From: Paraburkholderia mimosarum LMG 23256 = NBRC 106338
Lineage (GTDB): Bacteria; Pseudomonadota; Gammaproteobacteria; Burkholderiales; Burkholderiaceae
Assembly (NCBI RefSeq): GCF_000739815.1
Contig: NZ_BBJJ01000052.1
Coordinates: forward strand, 1 to 49,697
Direction: 5' to 3'
DNA length: 49,697 bases
The notes under the pieces were generated by a model. The model had not been told where the DNA came from and ran no database searches. It saw nothing but the letters and a program-made list of their open reading frames with translations. Every line of letters begins with the position of its first letter. The stretch's first letter is position 1. The position numbers and the translations under genes are program-made. Shown here one piece after another: positions 1 through 7,740 of the stretch.

Positions 1-5
1 ATGCA

Positions 6-87
6 AGCGTTGCCCCTGTGCGGGGCGGCACCTACTTTCTTTGCCGCGGCAAAGAAAGTAGGTGCCGCCCCGCACAGGGGCAACGCT
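6..87. repeat. 82-bp perfect palindrome (dispersed Paraburkholderia-type inverted repeat)
   Basis: Two 41-base arms (6-46 and 47-87) are exact reverse complements with no unpaired centre; the axis lies in GCCG|CGGC at 43-50. As RNA it would fold into one very long hairpin. I remember nearly identical GCGTTGCCCC...CAAAGAAAGTAGG palindromes at many intergenic sites in Paraburkholderia genomes, so this is probably one copy of a dispersed repeat family. It lies past the 3' end of the leftward acyltransferase gene and could act as a terminator or mRNA stabiliser. The sequence is seen directly; the family assignment is from memory and the role is inferred. Confidence 0.9.
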
Positions 88-135
88 AACAGACCGACGC
101 GAATACAAGGAAAGGCCAAAACAGCACCGAACCGA

Positions 136-1323
136 TCAAACCCGAACCCGCTTCCTGAGCCGCGCAGCGGCAAGAAGCGCTGGACGCTCGAAGAGTTGAT
201 AGAACACCCAGGCAATCGGCAGCACGGCGATCGTGAACCCAAACGAGGCCCAGATCGACGTTTGCAGTTCGGAGCGAAACAGCAGCGATCCGAGCAAGAC
301 GAAGAGCGGCAAATGAATCAGATACAGCGAGTAGCTGAACTCGCCGAGCTTCGCGAAGAGTGCCAGCAGCACGCCGCGAGACCGAGCCGCAGGCCGGCCA
401 AGCGCCTTGACGAGATAGCAGGCGAACGCGCAAGCCCAGAGCTGGAATGCGCCGAACTGGCCGAAGTGAAATGCCGCGCAACCGGCTACAGCGAATAGCG
501 CCGCTGCAGGATAGGCGAAGCGATAGCCATAAGACCCGCGCAAGCGCACTTCGGCAATCCAGACGCCGAGCATCCACGAGAACCAGTACGACGCGAACAC
601 AACGATGTCGTGCCGTTCGAGCGTCAACGCGGAAGCCACGTTGACGAGTGCAACGGCGACAAGCACCGCATTCAGGCCGAATCGGCGTCGCGCGGCGAAG
701 ACGAGCGGATAGAGCAGATAGAACTGCACTTCGAGAGAAAGCGTCCAGAGCGCGCCGTTGGAGCCATACGTCTTGCCAGCCACGCCTTGCAGCGAGAACA
801 GGTTGACGAAGAAATCGCGCGCGCCGATGGCGTTGATCTTGTGACTGACCGGGAGCAGCGTAAGACTGATCGAATCGGCGGCCAGCGTCAGCAGCAGCGC
901 GGGGAGCAGCACCGGATAGATGCGCACGAAGCGGCGCAGCCAGAACTGCCGCGCGTCGAGCCGGAAACCGGGGTTCGAAAAGAGCCGCGCGGCGCCGCTG
1001 CGGTGAATGCAATAGCCGCTGATCACGAAGAAAATCGGCACGCCCGCCGATCCCCATGCGACGGGGAACGTAAGCCACGCAGCGATGGTGCCAGGACTGG
1101 CGAGGCTCGCGTTCAGCTGGTGAAATGCACCCATGCCGATCCAGGTCACCTGGCGGCAATGGAAATAGGCCACCAGCAGGGCCGCGAAGCCGCGCAAGCC
1201 GTCGATCAGGTGGTCGCCGGCATGCTCGCGCGCCGCCGCGACTGGCCTTGCCGACGTGCCAGCAGTCGCGGCGGGCAGGGCGGATGCGGGTGCCATGGCA
1301 GTGTGGAGTGCAGGGTCGCTCAT
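136..1323 (-). CDS. Acyltransferase family 3 (OafA/YrhL-like) integral membrane O-acyltransferase
   Basis: A membrane acyltransferase of the family that O-acetylates surface polysaccharides, LPS or exopolysaccharide. With a start at 1323 it has 395 residues, typical for a stand-alone acyltransferase-3 domain. The family N-terminal signature DGLRGFAALLV...YFH is present, followed by about ten hydrophobic segments, an RRFVRIYP arginine-rich loop, SLEVQFYLLYPL, and FSYSLYLIHLP near the C-terminus. The ATG at 1323 (MSDPALH) is preferred over the in-frame ATG at 1446 because the extra 41 residues come from AT-rich sequence unlike coding DNA here. Neither start has a strong ribosome binding site. 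The substrate cannot be told from sequence; galU lies nearby but is divergent. Confidence 0.88.
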   Translation of the reverse strand: MSDPALHTAMAPASALPAATAGTSARPVAAAREHAGDHLIDGLRGFAALLVAYFHCRQVTWIGMGAFHQLNASLASPGTIAAWLTFPVAWGSAGVPIFFVISGYCIHRSGAARLFSNPGFRLDARQFWLRRFVRIYPVLLPALLLTLAADSISLTLLPVSHKINAIGARDFFVNLFSLQGVAGKTYGSNGALWTLSLEVQFYLLYPLVFAARRRFGLNAVLVAVALVNVASALTLERHDIVVFASYWFSWMLGVWIAEVRLRGSYGYRFAYPAAALFAVAGCAAFHFGQFGAFQLWACAFACYLVKALGRPAARSRGVLLALFAKLGEFSYSLYLIHLPLFVLLGSLLFRSELQTSIWASFGFTIAVLPIAWVFYQLFERPALLAAARLRKRVRV

Positions 1324-1522
1324 CGGTGTCGGCCAGTCCGTGGGAAGAGTACCCGACGATCTTAGGGGCGCCCGCGCGAGCGAAACGAGCAAAAGATTTT
1401 CAAAATGTATTCGCGCCGTCAATGGAAATAGAGAAGAAAATGTCATAAAAGAAAAGACGGTTTATTTATGGAATTTGGAATGATATTTTGGATGTGATCG
1501 ACTATGGTCGCTGGAGAATCCG

Positions 1523-1666
1523 ATGAACCTGCACTTGCTGGCCGGTGTGGCCGTGCTGTTGATACTGGTGGGGGTGTCCGCGTATCGCGAGGCCTTGCGC
1601 AACGAGCCTATACGGCGCGCCCGCACGCGATCAGGCGCCTTGCCGCCCGCCGACGAAGTCGAGTAG
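1523..1666 (+). CDS. Small single-pass membrane peptide, 47 aa
   Basis: This short gene encodes 47 residues beginning MNLHLLAGVAVLLILVGV. One N-terminal hydrophobic helix (about residues 3-19) is followed by a basic stretch (REALRNEPIRRARTRSG) and an acidic end (PPADEVE), so N-out/C-in is likely under the positive-inside rule. A GGAGA ribosome binding site at 1513-1517 is well spaced from the ATG. It lies between the divergent acyltransferase and galU, about 270 bases before galU. No family is recognised. The good ribosome binding site, coherent hydrophobic helix and clean stop favour a real gene, but its shortness leaves doubt. Confidence 0.6.
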   Translation: MNLHLLAGVAVLLILVGVSAYREALRNEPIRRARTRSGALPPADEVE

Positions 1667-1784
1667 ACTTCGTCCGACACGACGCGCCATTGACAGCGAA
1701 ACGCGGCAACGCATACAACAACGCTCGAAGCCGGATCGCGGAATTCATGCCGATTATTCGAAATGAATGGCAATAGTTTCCGGT

Positions 1785-1850
1785 TATGCGTTCAAAAAAA
1801 TAAAAATATTTTTGTTGCCTTTTTGTTTTTGAAAACACAGCCATCAATAC
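1785..1850. promoter_or_regulatory. AT-rich block upstream of galU
   Basis: An A/T-dominated tract, including AAAAAAATAAAAATATTTTT followed by several T runs, sits 90-150 bases before the galU start in otherwise GC-rich DNA. Such tracts often hold promoters or H-NS-type binding sites. No clear -35/-10 pair can be assigned, so a regulatory role is inferred from composition and position only. Confidence 0.35.
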
Positions 1851-1937
1851 AAGCGCTGCCAAAGGCAGAACCTCGGGGAAGTCGGCCCGCCTCGCTGCGG
1901 GACCGAGACTCAAACGAACGATCTGGGAATGGACATC

Positions 1938-2828
1938 ATGCTGAAAGTAACCAAAGCGGTATTTCCTGTTGCAGGCCTTGGGACGCGCTTTTTGCCCGCC
2001 ACCAAGGCGAGTCCGAAGGAAATGCTGCCGATCGTCGACAAGCCGCTCATTCAGTACGCGGTGGAAGAGGCGATCGCTGCGGGGATTACCGAAATGATCT
2101 TCGTGACCGGCCGCAGCAAGCGCGCGATCGAAGATCATTTCGACAAGTCGTACGAGATCGAATGCGAACTCGAAGCCCGCAACAAGCAAAAGCTGCTCGA
2201 CGTCGTTCGCAGCATCAAGCCGGCCAATGTGGACTGCTTCTATGTGCGGCAGGCCGAGGCGCTCGGTCTGGGCCACGCCGTACTGTGCGCGGAAAAGCTG
2301 GTTGGCGGCGCCCCGTTCGCCGTGATTCTCGCGGACGACCTGCTTTACAGCCCCACGCCGGTCATGAAGCAGCTCGTGAACACGTTCAATCACTATCACA
2401 GCTCCGTAGTGGGCGTGGAATCGATCGCGCGTGAAAACAGCGCTTCGTACGGCATCGTGGATGGCCGCGAGTGGGAAGAGGACGTGTTCAAGCTTTCGGG
2501 TATCGTCGAAAAGCCGGCGCCCGAAGTCGCGCCGTCGAATCTCGGCGTGGTGGGCCGCTACGTGCTGATGCCCACGATTTTCGAGCATCTGCGTTCGCTC
2601 AAGCCCGGCGCGGGCGGCGAGCTTCAGCTCACGGATGCCTTGCAGTCGCTGCTGACCGAAGAGCAGGTGCTCGCATACCGCTACATGGGCACGCGTTTCG
2701 ACTGCGGCAGCAAGCTCGGGTACCTCAAGGCAACCGTGGAGTTCGCGCTGCGCCACCCGGAAGTGAAGGACGAATTCGAGGCCTACCTGCAAGCGCATTT
2801 GCCGGCTGCGCTGGCCGCGGCGGCGTGA
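1938..2828 (+). CDS. galU: UTP--glucose-1-phosphate uridylyltransferase
   Basis: Makes UDP-glucose from UTP and glucose-1-phosphate in the cytoplasm, the activated sugar for LPS core, capsule and exopolysaccharide. The 296-residue product matches GalU over its whole length: the nucleotide-binding loop GLGTRFLPATKA at residues 13-24, KEMLPIVDKPLIQYAVEEA, GLGHAVLCAEKLVG, VILADDLL, GIVEKP, GAGGELQLTDA and the C-terminal FDCGSKLGYL. The ATG at 1938 (MLKVTKAVFPVAG) is preferred over 1929 because Burkholderia GalU proteins start this way as I remember them, and the GGGA at 1925-1928 is too close to 1929. It appears monocistronic, with a GC hairpin but no T-run downstream. Confidence 0.97.
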   Translation: MLKVTKAVFPVAGLGTRFLPATKASPKEMLPIVDKPLIQYAVEEAIAAGITEMIFVTGRSKRAIEDHFDKSYEIECELEARNKQKLLDVVRSIKPANVDCFYVRQAEALGLGHAVLCAEKLVGGAPFAVILADDLLYSPTPVMKQLVNTFNHYHSSVVGVESIARENSASYGIVDGREWEEDVFKLSGIVEKPAPEVAPSNLGVVGRYVLMPTIFEHLRSLKPGAGGELQLTDALQSLLTEEQVLAYRYMGTRFDCGSKLGYLKATVEFALRHPEVKDEFEAYLQAHLPAALAAAA

Positions 2829-3402
2829 GAGGCGACTGCGGGCTCCGAGCGATGCGATAACAGGCGCAGGCGCGCGCTCGCAAGGCGCGCCTGCCGGAGC
2901 GCGCATCGACCATCCAGGCAAAATCGCTGGAGAATCGCGGAGCATGCTTCGGCGAAGCGCGTCTGCAGTCGTGCGAAACGGCGAACGCGGGATAGATACT
3001 TAGTATGACTATGAAAATTGCCGTATCGTCGCGACGCGCAACATGACAAAGGATAACGTTGCTGTGCGGGATGCTGGCGGTGCTTTTCGAGTGCGCTCGG
3101 ATAACGATTTCCATGAAAGGAAACTTGAAAGTCCGTTCATCACGGCTGCCACGCGACTGCTGATCATTCGCCTCGCCGCTGCTGCCGGCGTTCGCGTGGC
3201 CGCCGGGCACGCTACGTGCTGCGCTCACCTGTTGCACCCAGCACGGGCGGGTTTCGGCCGTACGGCGGCGATGCGCCATGGATCGCCGATGTCCTGAATG
3301 GCATGCCGTGCCGGTTCGGCATGCGGAACTCGTGAGACACGCAGCGTGTCCGACCGCCAGATTCCAGACCCAGGCACCCGCTTCATCGAGGAGAAATCGG
3401 CC
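2829..3402. other. Gene-poor intergenic region between galU and the S53 peptidase
   Basis: About 570 bases without a convincing gene. Near the start is a hairpin with 10-bp arms (2866-2875 and 2885-2894) that might end galU transcription although no T-run follows. A short ATG ORF at 3043-3297 has no ribosome binding site and no recognisable domain and is not called. The last 100 bases must contain the leader of the peptidase gene. Confidence 0.6.
2866..2894 (+). terminator. Possible galU terminator hairpin (no U-tract)
   Basis: Arms GCAGGCGCGC and GCGCGCCTGC are exact complements separated by a 9-base loop, 38 bases after the galU stop. No T-run follows, so it is at best a weak intrinsic terminator or an mRNA 3' stabiliser. 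Confidence 0.35.
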
Positions 3403-5073
3403 ATGAGCAGGCACCCACCCGTGGCAGGCAGTGACCATCCCGCGCCTGCCGGCGCGCAATGCGTCGGCGCATGCGATCCGGAGGAGCATTTCGATATCGT
3501 CGTGATCCTGCGGCGCCAGGCGTCGGCTGAATTTCACGAGCTGGTGAACCGGCTCACCGGGAACGATCCCGGCGCGCAGCCGCTTTCGCGCGAGGACTAT
3601 GAGCGGCGCTTCGGCGCGTCGGCGGCGGACATCGCGCGCGTCGAGCAGTTCGCGAGCGCGCACGCGCTCACCGTGGCCCGCACCGATGCCTCCTCGCGCC
3701 GCGTCGTGCTGTCGGGCACGGTGCGGCAGTACAACGCCGCATTCGGCATCGAGCTGCAACGCTACGAACATCAGGTCGACCATACCGTGCATCACTTTCG
3801 GCAGCCGAGCGGCCCCGTGCATTTGCCGGAAGACATGCATGAGGTCGTGACCGCCGTGGTGGGGCTCGACAATCGCGCGAAGGTGCAACCGCACTTTCGC
3901 ATCGTTTCGCCGATTCCGGGCGTCGCGACGGAAGCGAGCGGGGCGCCCATCCGCCCGCCCATCCGCGCGGCGCGCGCCGTCACTCATTCGTTCACGCCCT
4001 TGCAACTCGCGGAGCTTTACGGCTTTCCCGCGGGCGACGGCACGGGCCAGTGCATCGCGATCATCGAGATGGGCGGCGGCTACGACACGGCCGATCTCAG
4101 CGCCTATTTCGGGGAACTGGGTGTGAGCGCGCCGCGCGTGGAAGACGTATCCGTCGATCAGGTGACGAACGCCCCGAACGGCGACCCGAACGGCCCCGAC
4201 GCCGAAGTGACCCTCGACGTGGAAATCGCCGGTGCGCTGGCGCCGGGCGCGCTCATCGCGGTGTATTTCGCGCCGAACAGCGAAGCCGGCTTCGTCGATG
4301 CCGTGAGCGCCGCGCTCCACGACAGCGAGCGTAAGCCAACGGTCATCTCGATCAGCTGGGGCGCGCCGGAGTCGGCATGGTCGCAGCAATCGCTCGGCGC
4401 GCTCAACGATGCGATGCAGACGGCCGTGGCGCTCGGCGTCACCGTGTGCGCGGCCTCGGGCGACAGCGGCTCGGCCGATGGGGTGGGCGATGGCGCCGAT
4501 CACGTCGACTTTCCCGCTTCCAGCCCCTATGCGCTCGGCTGCGGGGGCACGCACATCGCGGCGTCGAATGGGCGGATCAAGAGCGAAACGGTGTGGAGCA
4601 GTGGCGACAATGGCGCGACGGGCGGCGGCGTGAGCGCGACCTTCGCGCTGCCGGACTGGCAAAAGGGTTTGCGCGTCGTGCGCGGCGGCGGGGCAGGCGC
4701 GCTGGTGCGGCGCGGCGTGCCCGACGTTTCCGCCGATGCGGATCCGGCCACGGGCTACGTGGTGCGCGTGGCCGGCGCGGACACGGTGGTGGGCGGCACG
4801 AGCGCGGTAGCGCCGCTCTGGGCTGCGCTGATCGCACGCATCAACGCGGCGCGCGGCACGCCCGTCGGCTTCGCGAACGCGCGGCTCTATGCCCAGCCCA
4901 GCGCCTTCAACGACGTGACGAGCGGCAGCAACGGCGACTTCTCGGCGGCGCCCGGCTGGGACGCCTGCACGGGCCTCGGCACGCCGGTGGGCAGCAAGGT
5001 GGCGGCCGCGCTCGGCGGGGCGCAGCATGAGCGCCGTATGCAGCAGCAGCGTGACGTGACGACAGGCGGATAG
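3403..5073 (+). CDS. S53 family serine-carboxyl peptidase (sedolisin/kumamolisin-like) with pro-domain
   Basis: Predicted acid-active endopeptidase of the sedolisin family, 556 residues. The N-terminal half (to about residue 190) is a pro-kumamolisin activation domain (DPEEHFDIVVILRR, LSREDYERRFGAS, VRQYNAAFGIELQ). The catalytic domain carries the S53 set: Glu268 and Asp272 in DAEVTLDVEI, oxyanion Asp354 in AASGDSGSADG, and nucleophile Ser467 in GGTSAVAPLW. The C-terminal calcium-site pattern (DVTSGSNGDF...GWDACTGLGTP) is intact. The ATG at 3403 has GAGGAGA eight bases upstream, which excludes the longer frame from 3298. No signal peptide is visible (MSRHPPVAGSDHPAPAG), odd for a family that is usually secreted. 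An S10 carboxypeptidase follows after 95 bases on the same strand. Confidence 0.93.
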   Translation: MSRHPPVAGSDHPAPAGAQCVGACDPEEHFDIVVILRRQASAEFHELVNRLTGNDPGAQPLSREDYERRFGASAADIARVEQFASAHALTVARTDASSRRVVLSGTVRQYNAAFGIELQRYEHQVDHTVHHFRQPSGPVHLPEDMHEVVTAVVGLDNRAKVQPHFRIVSPIPGVATEASGAPIRPPIRAARAVTHSFTPLQLAELYGFPAGDGTGQCIAIIEMGGGYDTADLSAYFGELGVSAPRVEDVSVDQVTNAPNGDPNGPDAEVTLDVEIAGALAPGALIAVYFAPNSEAGFVDAVSAALHDSERKPTVISISWGAPESAWSQQSLGALNDAMQTAVALGVTVCAASGDSGSADGVGDGADHVDFPASSPYALGCGGTHIAASNGRIKSETVWSSGDNGATGGGVSATFALPDWQKGLRVVRGGGAGALVRRGVPDVSADADPATGYVVRVAGADTVVGGTSAVAPLWAALIARINAARGTPVGFANARLYAQPSAFNDVTSGSNGDFSAAPGWDACTGLGTPVGSKVAAALGGAQHERRMQQQRDVTTGG

Positions 5074-5168
5074 AAACGCGGCGATGCGCGCGGCATGGAC
5101 GCTCGAATGCGAGGTCGCATGTGCTTTCCAGGACGGTCACAAGACGGGCTCATTCGCGAGGACACGAA

Positions 5169-6851
5169 ATGAACGACGAGGCGCAGTCCACCAACGGAAA
5201 CGGCGGAAGCGGCGCGGCGCGAGCGGTGGGCCCCGAGAGCGGCAACGGCAAGCATCGCACCCAGGCCGACGAGCCGTACTTCGACCCCACGGCCTACGGC
5301 AACGGTCCCGACGACTTCGTGACCAACATGACCGAGAGCGCCGCGATCACGCATCACGCCATCCAGATCGGCAAGGAAGTCATTGCCTATACGGCGACGG
5401 CGGGCCATCTCGTGACCGTCGACCCGAGCAGTTCGCAGCCCAACGCCAGGATCTTCTACGTGGCGTTCACGAAGGACGGCGTGCAGGCGCAGGACCGTCC
5501 CGTCACGTTCTTCTACAACGGCGGGCCGGGGTCTTCTTCGGTGTTCGTGCTGCTCGGCTCGTACGCGCCCAGGCGCATCAAGACCTCGATGCCGGGCTTC
5601 ACGCCGCCCGCGCCCTATGCCCTCGAAGACAATCCGGACAGCCTGCTCGACAAGAGCGACCTGGTGTTCATCAATCCGGTGGGCACGGGCTATTCGGCGG
5701 CCATCGCGCCACATCACAACCGCGACTTCTGGGGCGTGGACCAGGACGTGGATTCGCTCAAGCAGTTCGTCAAGCGCTACCTCAGCGCGAACGATCGCTG
5801 GAATTCGCCGAAGTTTCTCTACGGCGAATCGTACGGCACGGCGCGCAGCTGTGTGCTGGCCTACCGGCTTCACGAGGACGGCGTGGATCTGAACGGCATC
5901 ACGCTGCAGTCTTCGATTCTCGATTACACCCAAAGCGGCAATCCCGTGGGGGCGCTGCCCACGGCGGCCGCCGATGCGTGGTACCACGAGCGCCTCGGCG
6001 TAACGCCCGCGCCGAAGGACTTGCAGGCGTTTGCCGCAGAGGTCGCGCAATTCGCGCGCACCGATTATCTTCAGGCGCTCTCGAAGTTTCCCGACGCCAA
6101 CGACAAGACCATCGCGGCTACGCTCAAGACACTGTCGCAATACACGGGCATCGACACGCAAACGCTGGAGTCATGGCGTCTCGACATCGCCTCCTATGAC
6201 AGCCGGGGCAACTCGCTTTTCCTCACCACGCTCATGAAAGACAAGGGCGTGGCGCTCGGCTCTTACGACGGCCGCGTGACCGCCATCGACACGGGCATTG
6301 CCGGCAACATCGATCCCAACTCGGGCGGCAACGATCCGACCATGACGGCGGTGAGCGGCGTCTATACGGCGATGTGGAACAGCTATCTCAACGAGCAGCT
6401 CAAGTTCCGCACGAACTCGTCGTTTACGGACTTGAACGACCAGGCGTTCAAGAACTGGGACTTCGGCCATATCGATCCGACCGGCGCGCAAAAGGGCGTC
6501 GACGAGCAGGGCAATATCGCGCTCTACACGGCGGGCGATCTCGCGGCGGTCATGGCGCTGAACCCGGATTTGCGCGTGCTTTCGGCGAACGGCTACTACG
6601 ACTTCGTCACGCCGTTCTACCAGACCGTGATCGATTTGCAGAAGATGCCGCTGCTGGACCAGAAGGTGCGCAACAACCTGAGCGCGCGCTTCTATCCGTC
6701 GGGCCACATGGTGTACCTGGATGCGGGGTCGCGCACGGCGCTCAAGGCCGATCTCGCGAAGCTCTATCAGTCCGCCGTCGCGGACCAGCCCGCGGTCGCG
6801 CGCATTCGCGCACTGCAGCGCATGAACACGATGAGCGCCATGCACCACTGA
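5169..6851 (+). CDS. S10 family serine carboxypeptidase
   Basis: Predicted serine carboxypeptidase (alpha/beta hydrolase fold) of 560 residues that would trim C-terminal amino acids, typically at acid pH. Family landmarks are present in order: FFYNGGPGSSS (oxyanion-hole region), LVFINPVGTGYS, FLYGESYGTARS with nucleophile Ser221, Asp478 in SANGYYDFVTPF, and His513 in PSGHMVYLD. The ATG at 5169 has GAGGA upstream; the longer frame from 5121 adds only basic low-complexity residues. The N-terminus (MNDEAQSTNGNGGSG) is hydrophilic and shows no signal peptide, as in the preceding S53 enzyme. The two probably form one unit: an endopeptidase plus an exopeptidase of similar pH preference. Physiological substrates are unknown. 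Confidence 0.93.
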   Translation: MNDEAQSTNGNGGSGAARAVGPESGNGKHRTQADEPYFDPTAYGNGPDDFVTNMTESAAITHHAIQIGKEVIAYTATAGHLVTVDPSSSQPNARIFYVAFTKDGVQAQDRPVTFFYNGGPGSSSVFVLLGSYAPRRIKTSMPGFTPPAPYALEDNPDSLLDKSDLVFINPVGTGYSAAIAPHHNRDFWGVDQDVDSLKQFVKRYLSANDRWNSPKFLYGESYGTARSCVLAYRLHEDGVDLNGITLQSSILDYTQSGNPVGALPTAAADAWYHERLGVTPAPKDLQAFAAEVAQFARTDYLQALSKFPDANDKTIAATLKTLSQYTGIDTQTLESWRLDIASYDSRGNSLFLTTLMKDKGVALGSYDGRVTAIDTGIAGNIDPNSGGNDPTMTAVSGVYTAMWNSYLNEQLKFRTNSSFTDLNDQAFKNWDFGHIDPTGAQKGVDEQGNIALYTAGDLAAVMALNPDLRVLSANGYYDFVTPFYQTVIDLQKMPLLDQKVRNNLSARFYPSGHMVYLDAGSRTALKADLAKLYQSAVADQPAVARIRALQRMNTMSAMHH

Positions 6852-6876
6852 TGCGCCCGCGCGCGGTGGCTCGCAC

Positions 6877-7401
6877 CTATTGCGTGCGGCCCTGCGCCAT
6901 CGCTTCGAGGCAGGCGCGTGCGTCGCCCTGCACGAGGTGCGCCGCACACGCGATCATGAGGTTCACGGGCAGGCCGAAATCTTCCACCAGATAGCCGCGT
7001 TCGCACACGCGCCCTTGCGCGTCGGGCAGGGAAGGGACGCGCTCGATGAGTGCGCGCGTGTCGGACGCATAAGCCCAGATTTCCTTGCCGAGCGCGGCCG
7101 CATAGCCGATCTCGAAGGCCGTGCCCGAGTCGGGCTCGCCGGGGCCGCGGAAATCGTTCACGTTGGCCATCACGATGTCCGAGGTGCGGATCGATTCGAT
7201 ATTCGCGCGATAGATCCATGCGGCCTTGCGCGGCCCGTCGAGGTCCGCGGGCGCTTGCTTGTCGAGCGGATAGACGCCTTCGAAGCCAAATTCCGCACAC
7301 GCGGCGACGAGGCGCGCGCCGTGCTCCAGCGCGTCGCGCCGGAAGACGTCGAAGCCGGCGAGATACACCCGCGGACGGCGGGGCAGCGGAGCAGTATTCA
7401 T
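6877..7401 (-). CDS. Nucleoside 2-deoxyribosyltransferase family protein
   Basis: A 174-residue cytoplasmic protein of the NDT/Rcl (DNPH1) superfamily, which transfers deoxyribose between bases or hydrolyses deoxynucleotide glycosidic bonds. Visible hallmarks are the N-terminal VYLAGFDVF beta-strand/loop, SDIVMANVNDFRGP, and DSGTAFEIGYAAALGK with the expected nucleophile Glu97 after Asp91-Ser92. The ATG at 7401 has GAGGAA upstream and avoids the low-complexity extension from 7458. It converges with the S10 peptidase (25-base gap) and is divergent from the binding-protein gene at 7741. Salvage or nucleotide clean-up is likely; the exact substrate, nucleoside or monophosphate, cannot be read from sequence. 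Confidence 0.87.
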   Translation of the reverse strand: MNTAPLPRRPRVYLAGFDVFRRDALEHGARLVAACAEFGFEGVYPLDKQAPADLDGPRKAAWIYRANIESIRTSDIVMANVNDFRGPGEPDSGTAFEIGYAAALGKEIWAYASDTRALIERVPSLPDAQGRVCERGYLVEDFGLPVNLMIACAAHLVQGDARACLEAMAQGRTQ

Positions 7402-7740
7402 TGCGCTAGATTCCTCACTGGACTGGGTTGCTTCGTCGTTCGACGATTGTAGCGCCACCTTCCAGCGGGAGGCGCTTGCTCGCGTCTTACCGTGACTTTC
7501 CGACGATTGACGGCAATTGCCGTACCTGGGTACGATCTGCCGCTTTCAATGGATGTCCGATCAAGCACATTTGATTCGAACTGCAAATCAATTGCCGCTC
7601 CTTGTTATTTTTATCAACGGCTTAAAACGGCTGACGCGCCTGGTATTTCCCACATATTGTGCGAAGATTCGCCATGACGACAATTAGAGGCTTTTGCGCA
7701 AGCGCACCGGCGCGAAACCAGACATGACGAGGACCCACCC
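7402..7740. other. Divergent intergenic region with promoters for both flanking genes
   Basis: About 340 bases between two divergent genes. The section 7560-7680 is more AT-rich than its surroundings and must hold leftward and rightward promoters. No long palindrome, repeat or small gene with a convincing ribosome binding site is seen apart from the GAGG at 7729 serving the gene at 7741. Confidence 0.5.

Noticed and set aside
3043..3297. 84-codon ORF between galU and the S53 peptidase
   Set aside because: No ribosome binding site, no conserved-looking segment, and composition similar to non-coding DNA in this region.
2725..5028. 767-codon minus-strand frame across the S53 peptidase
   Set aside because: It covers a verified plus-strand gene, has a composition typical of a shadow frame (Arg, Ala, His), no ribosome binding site and no recognisable domain.
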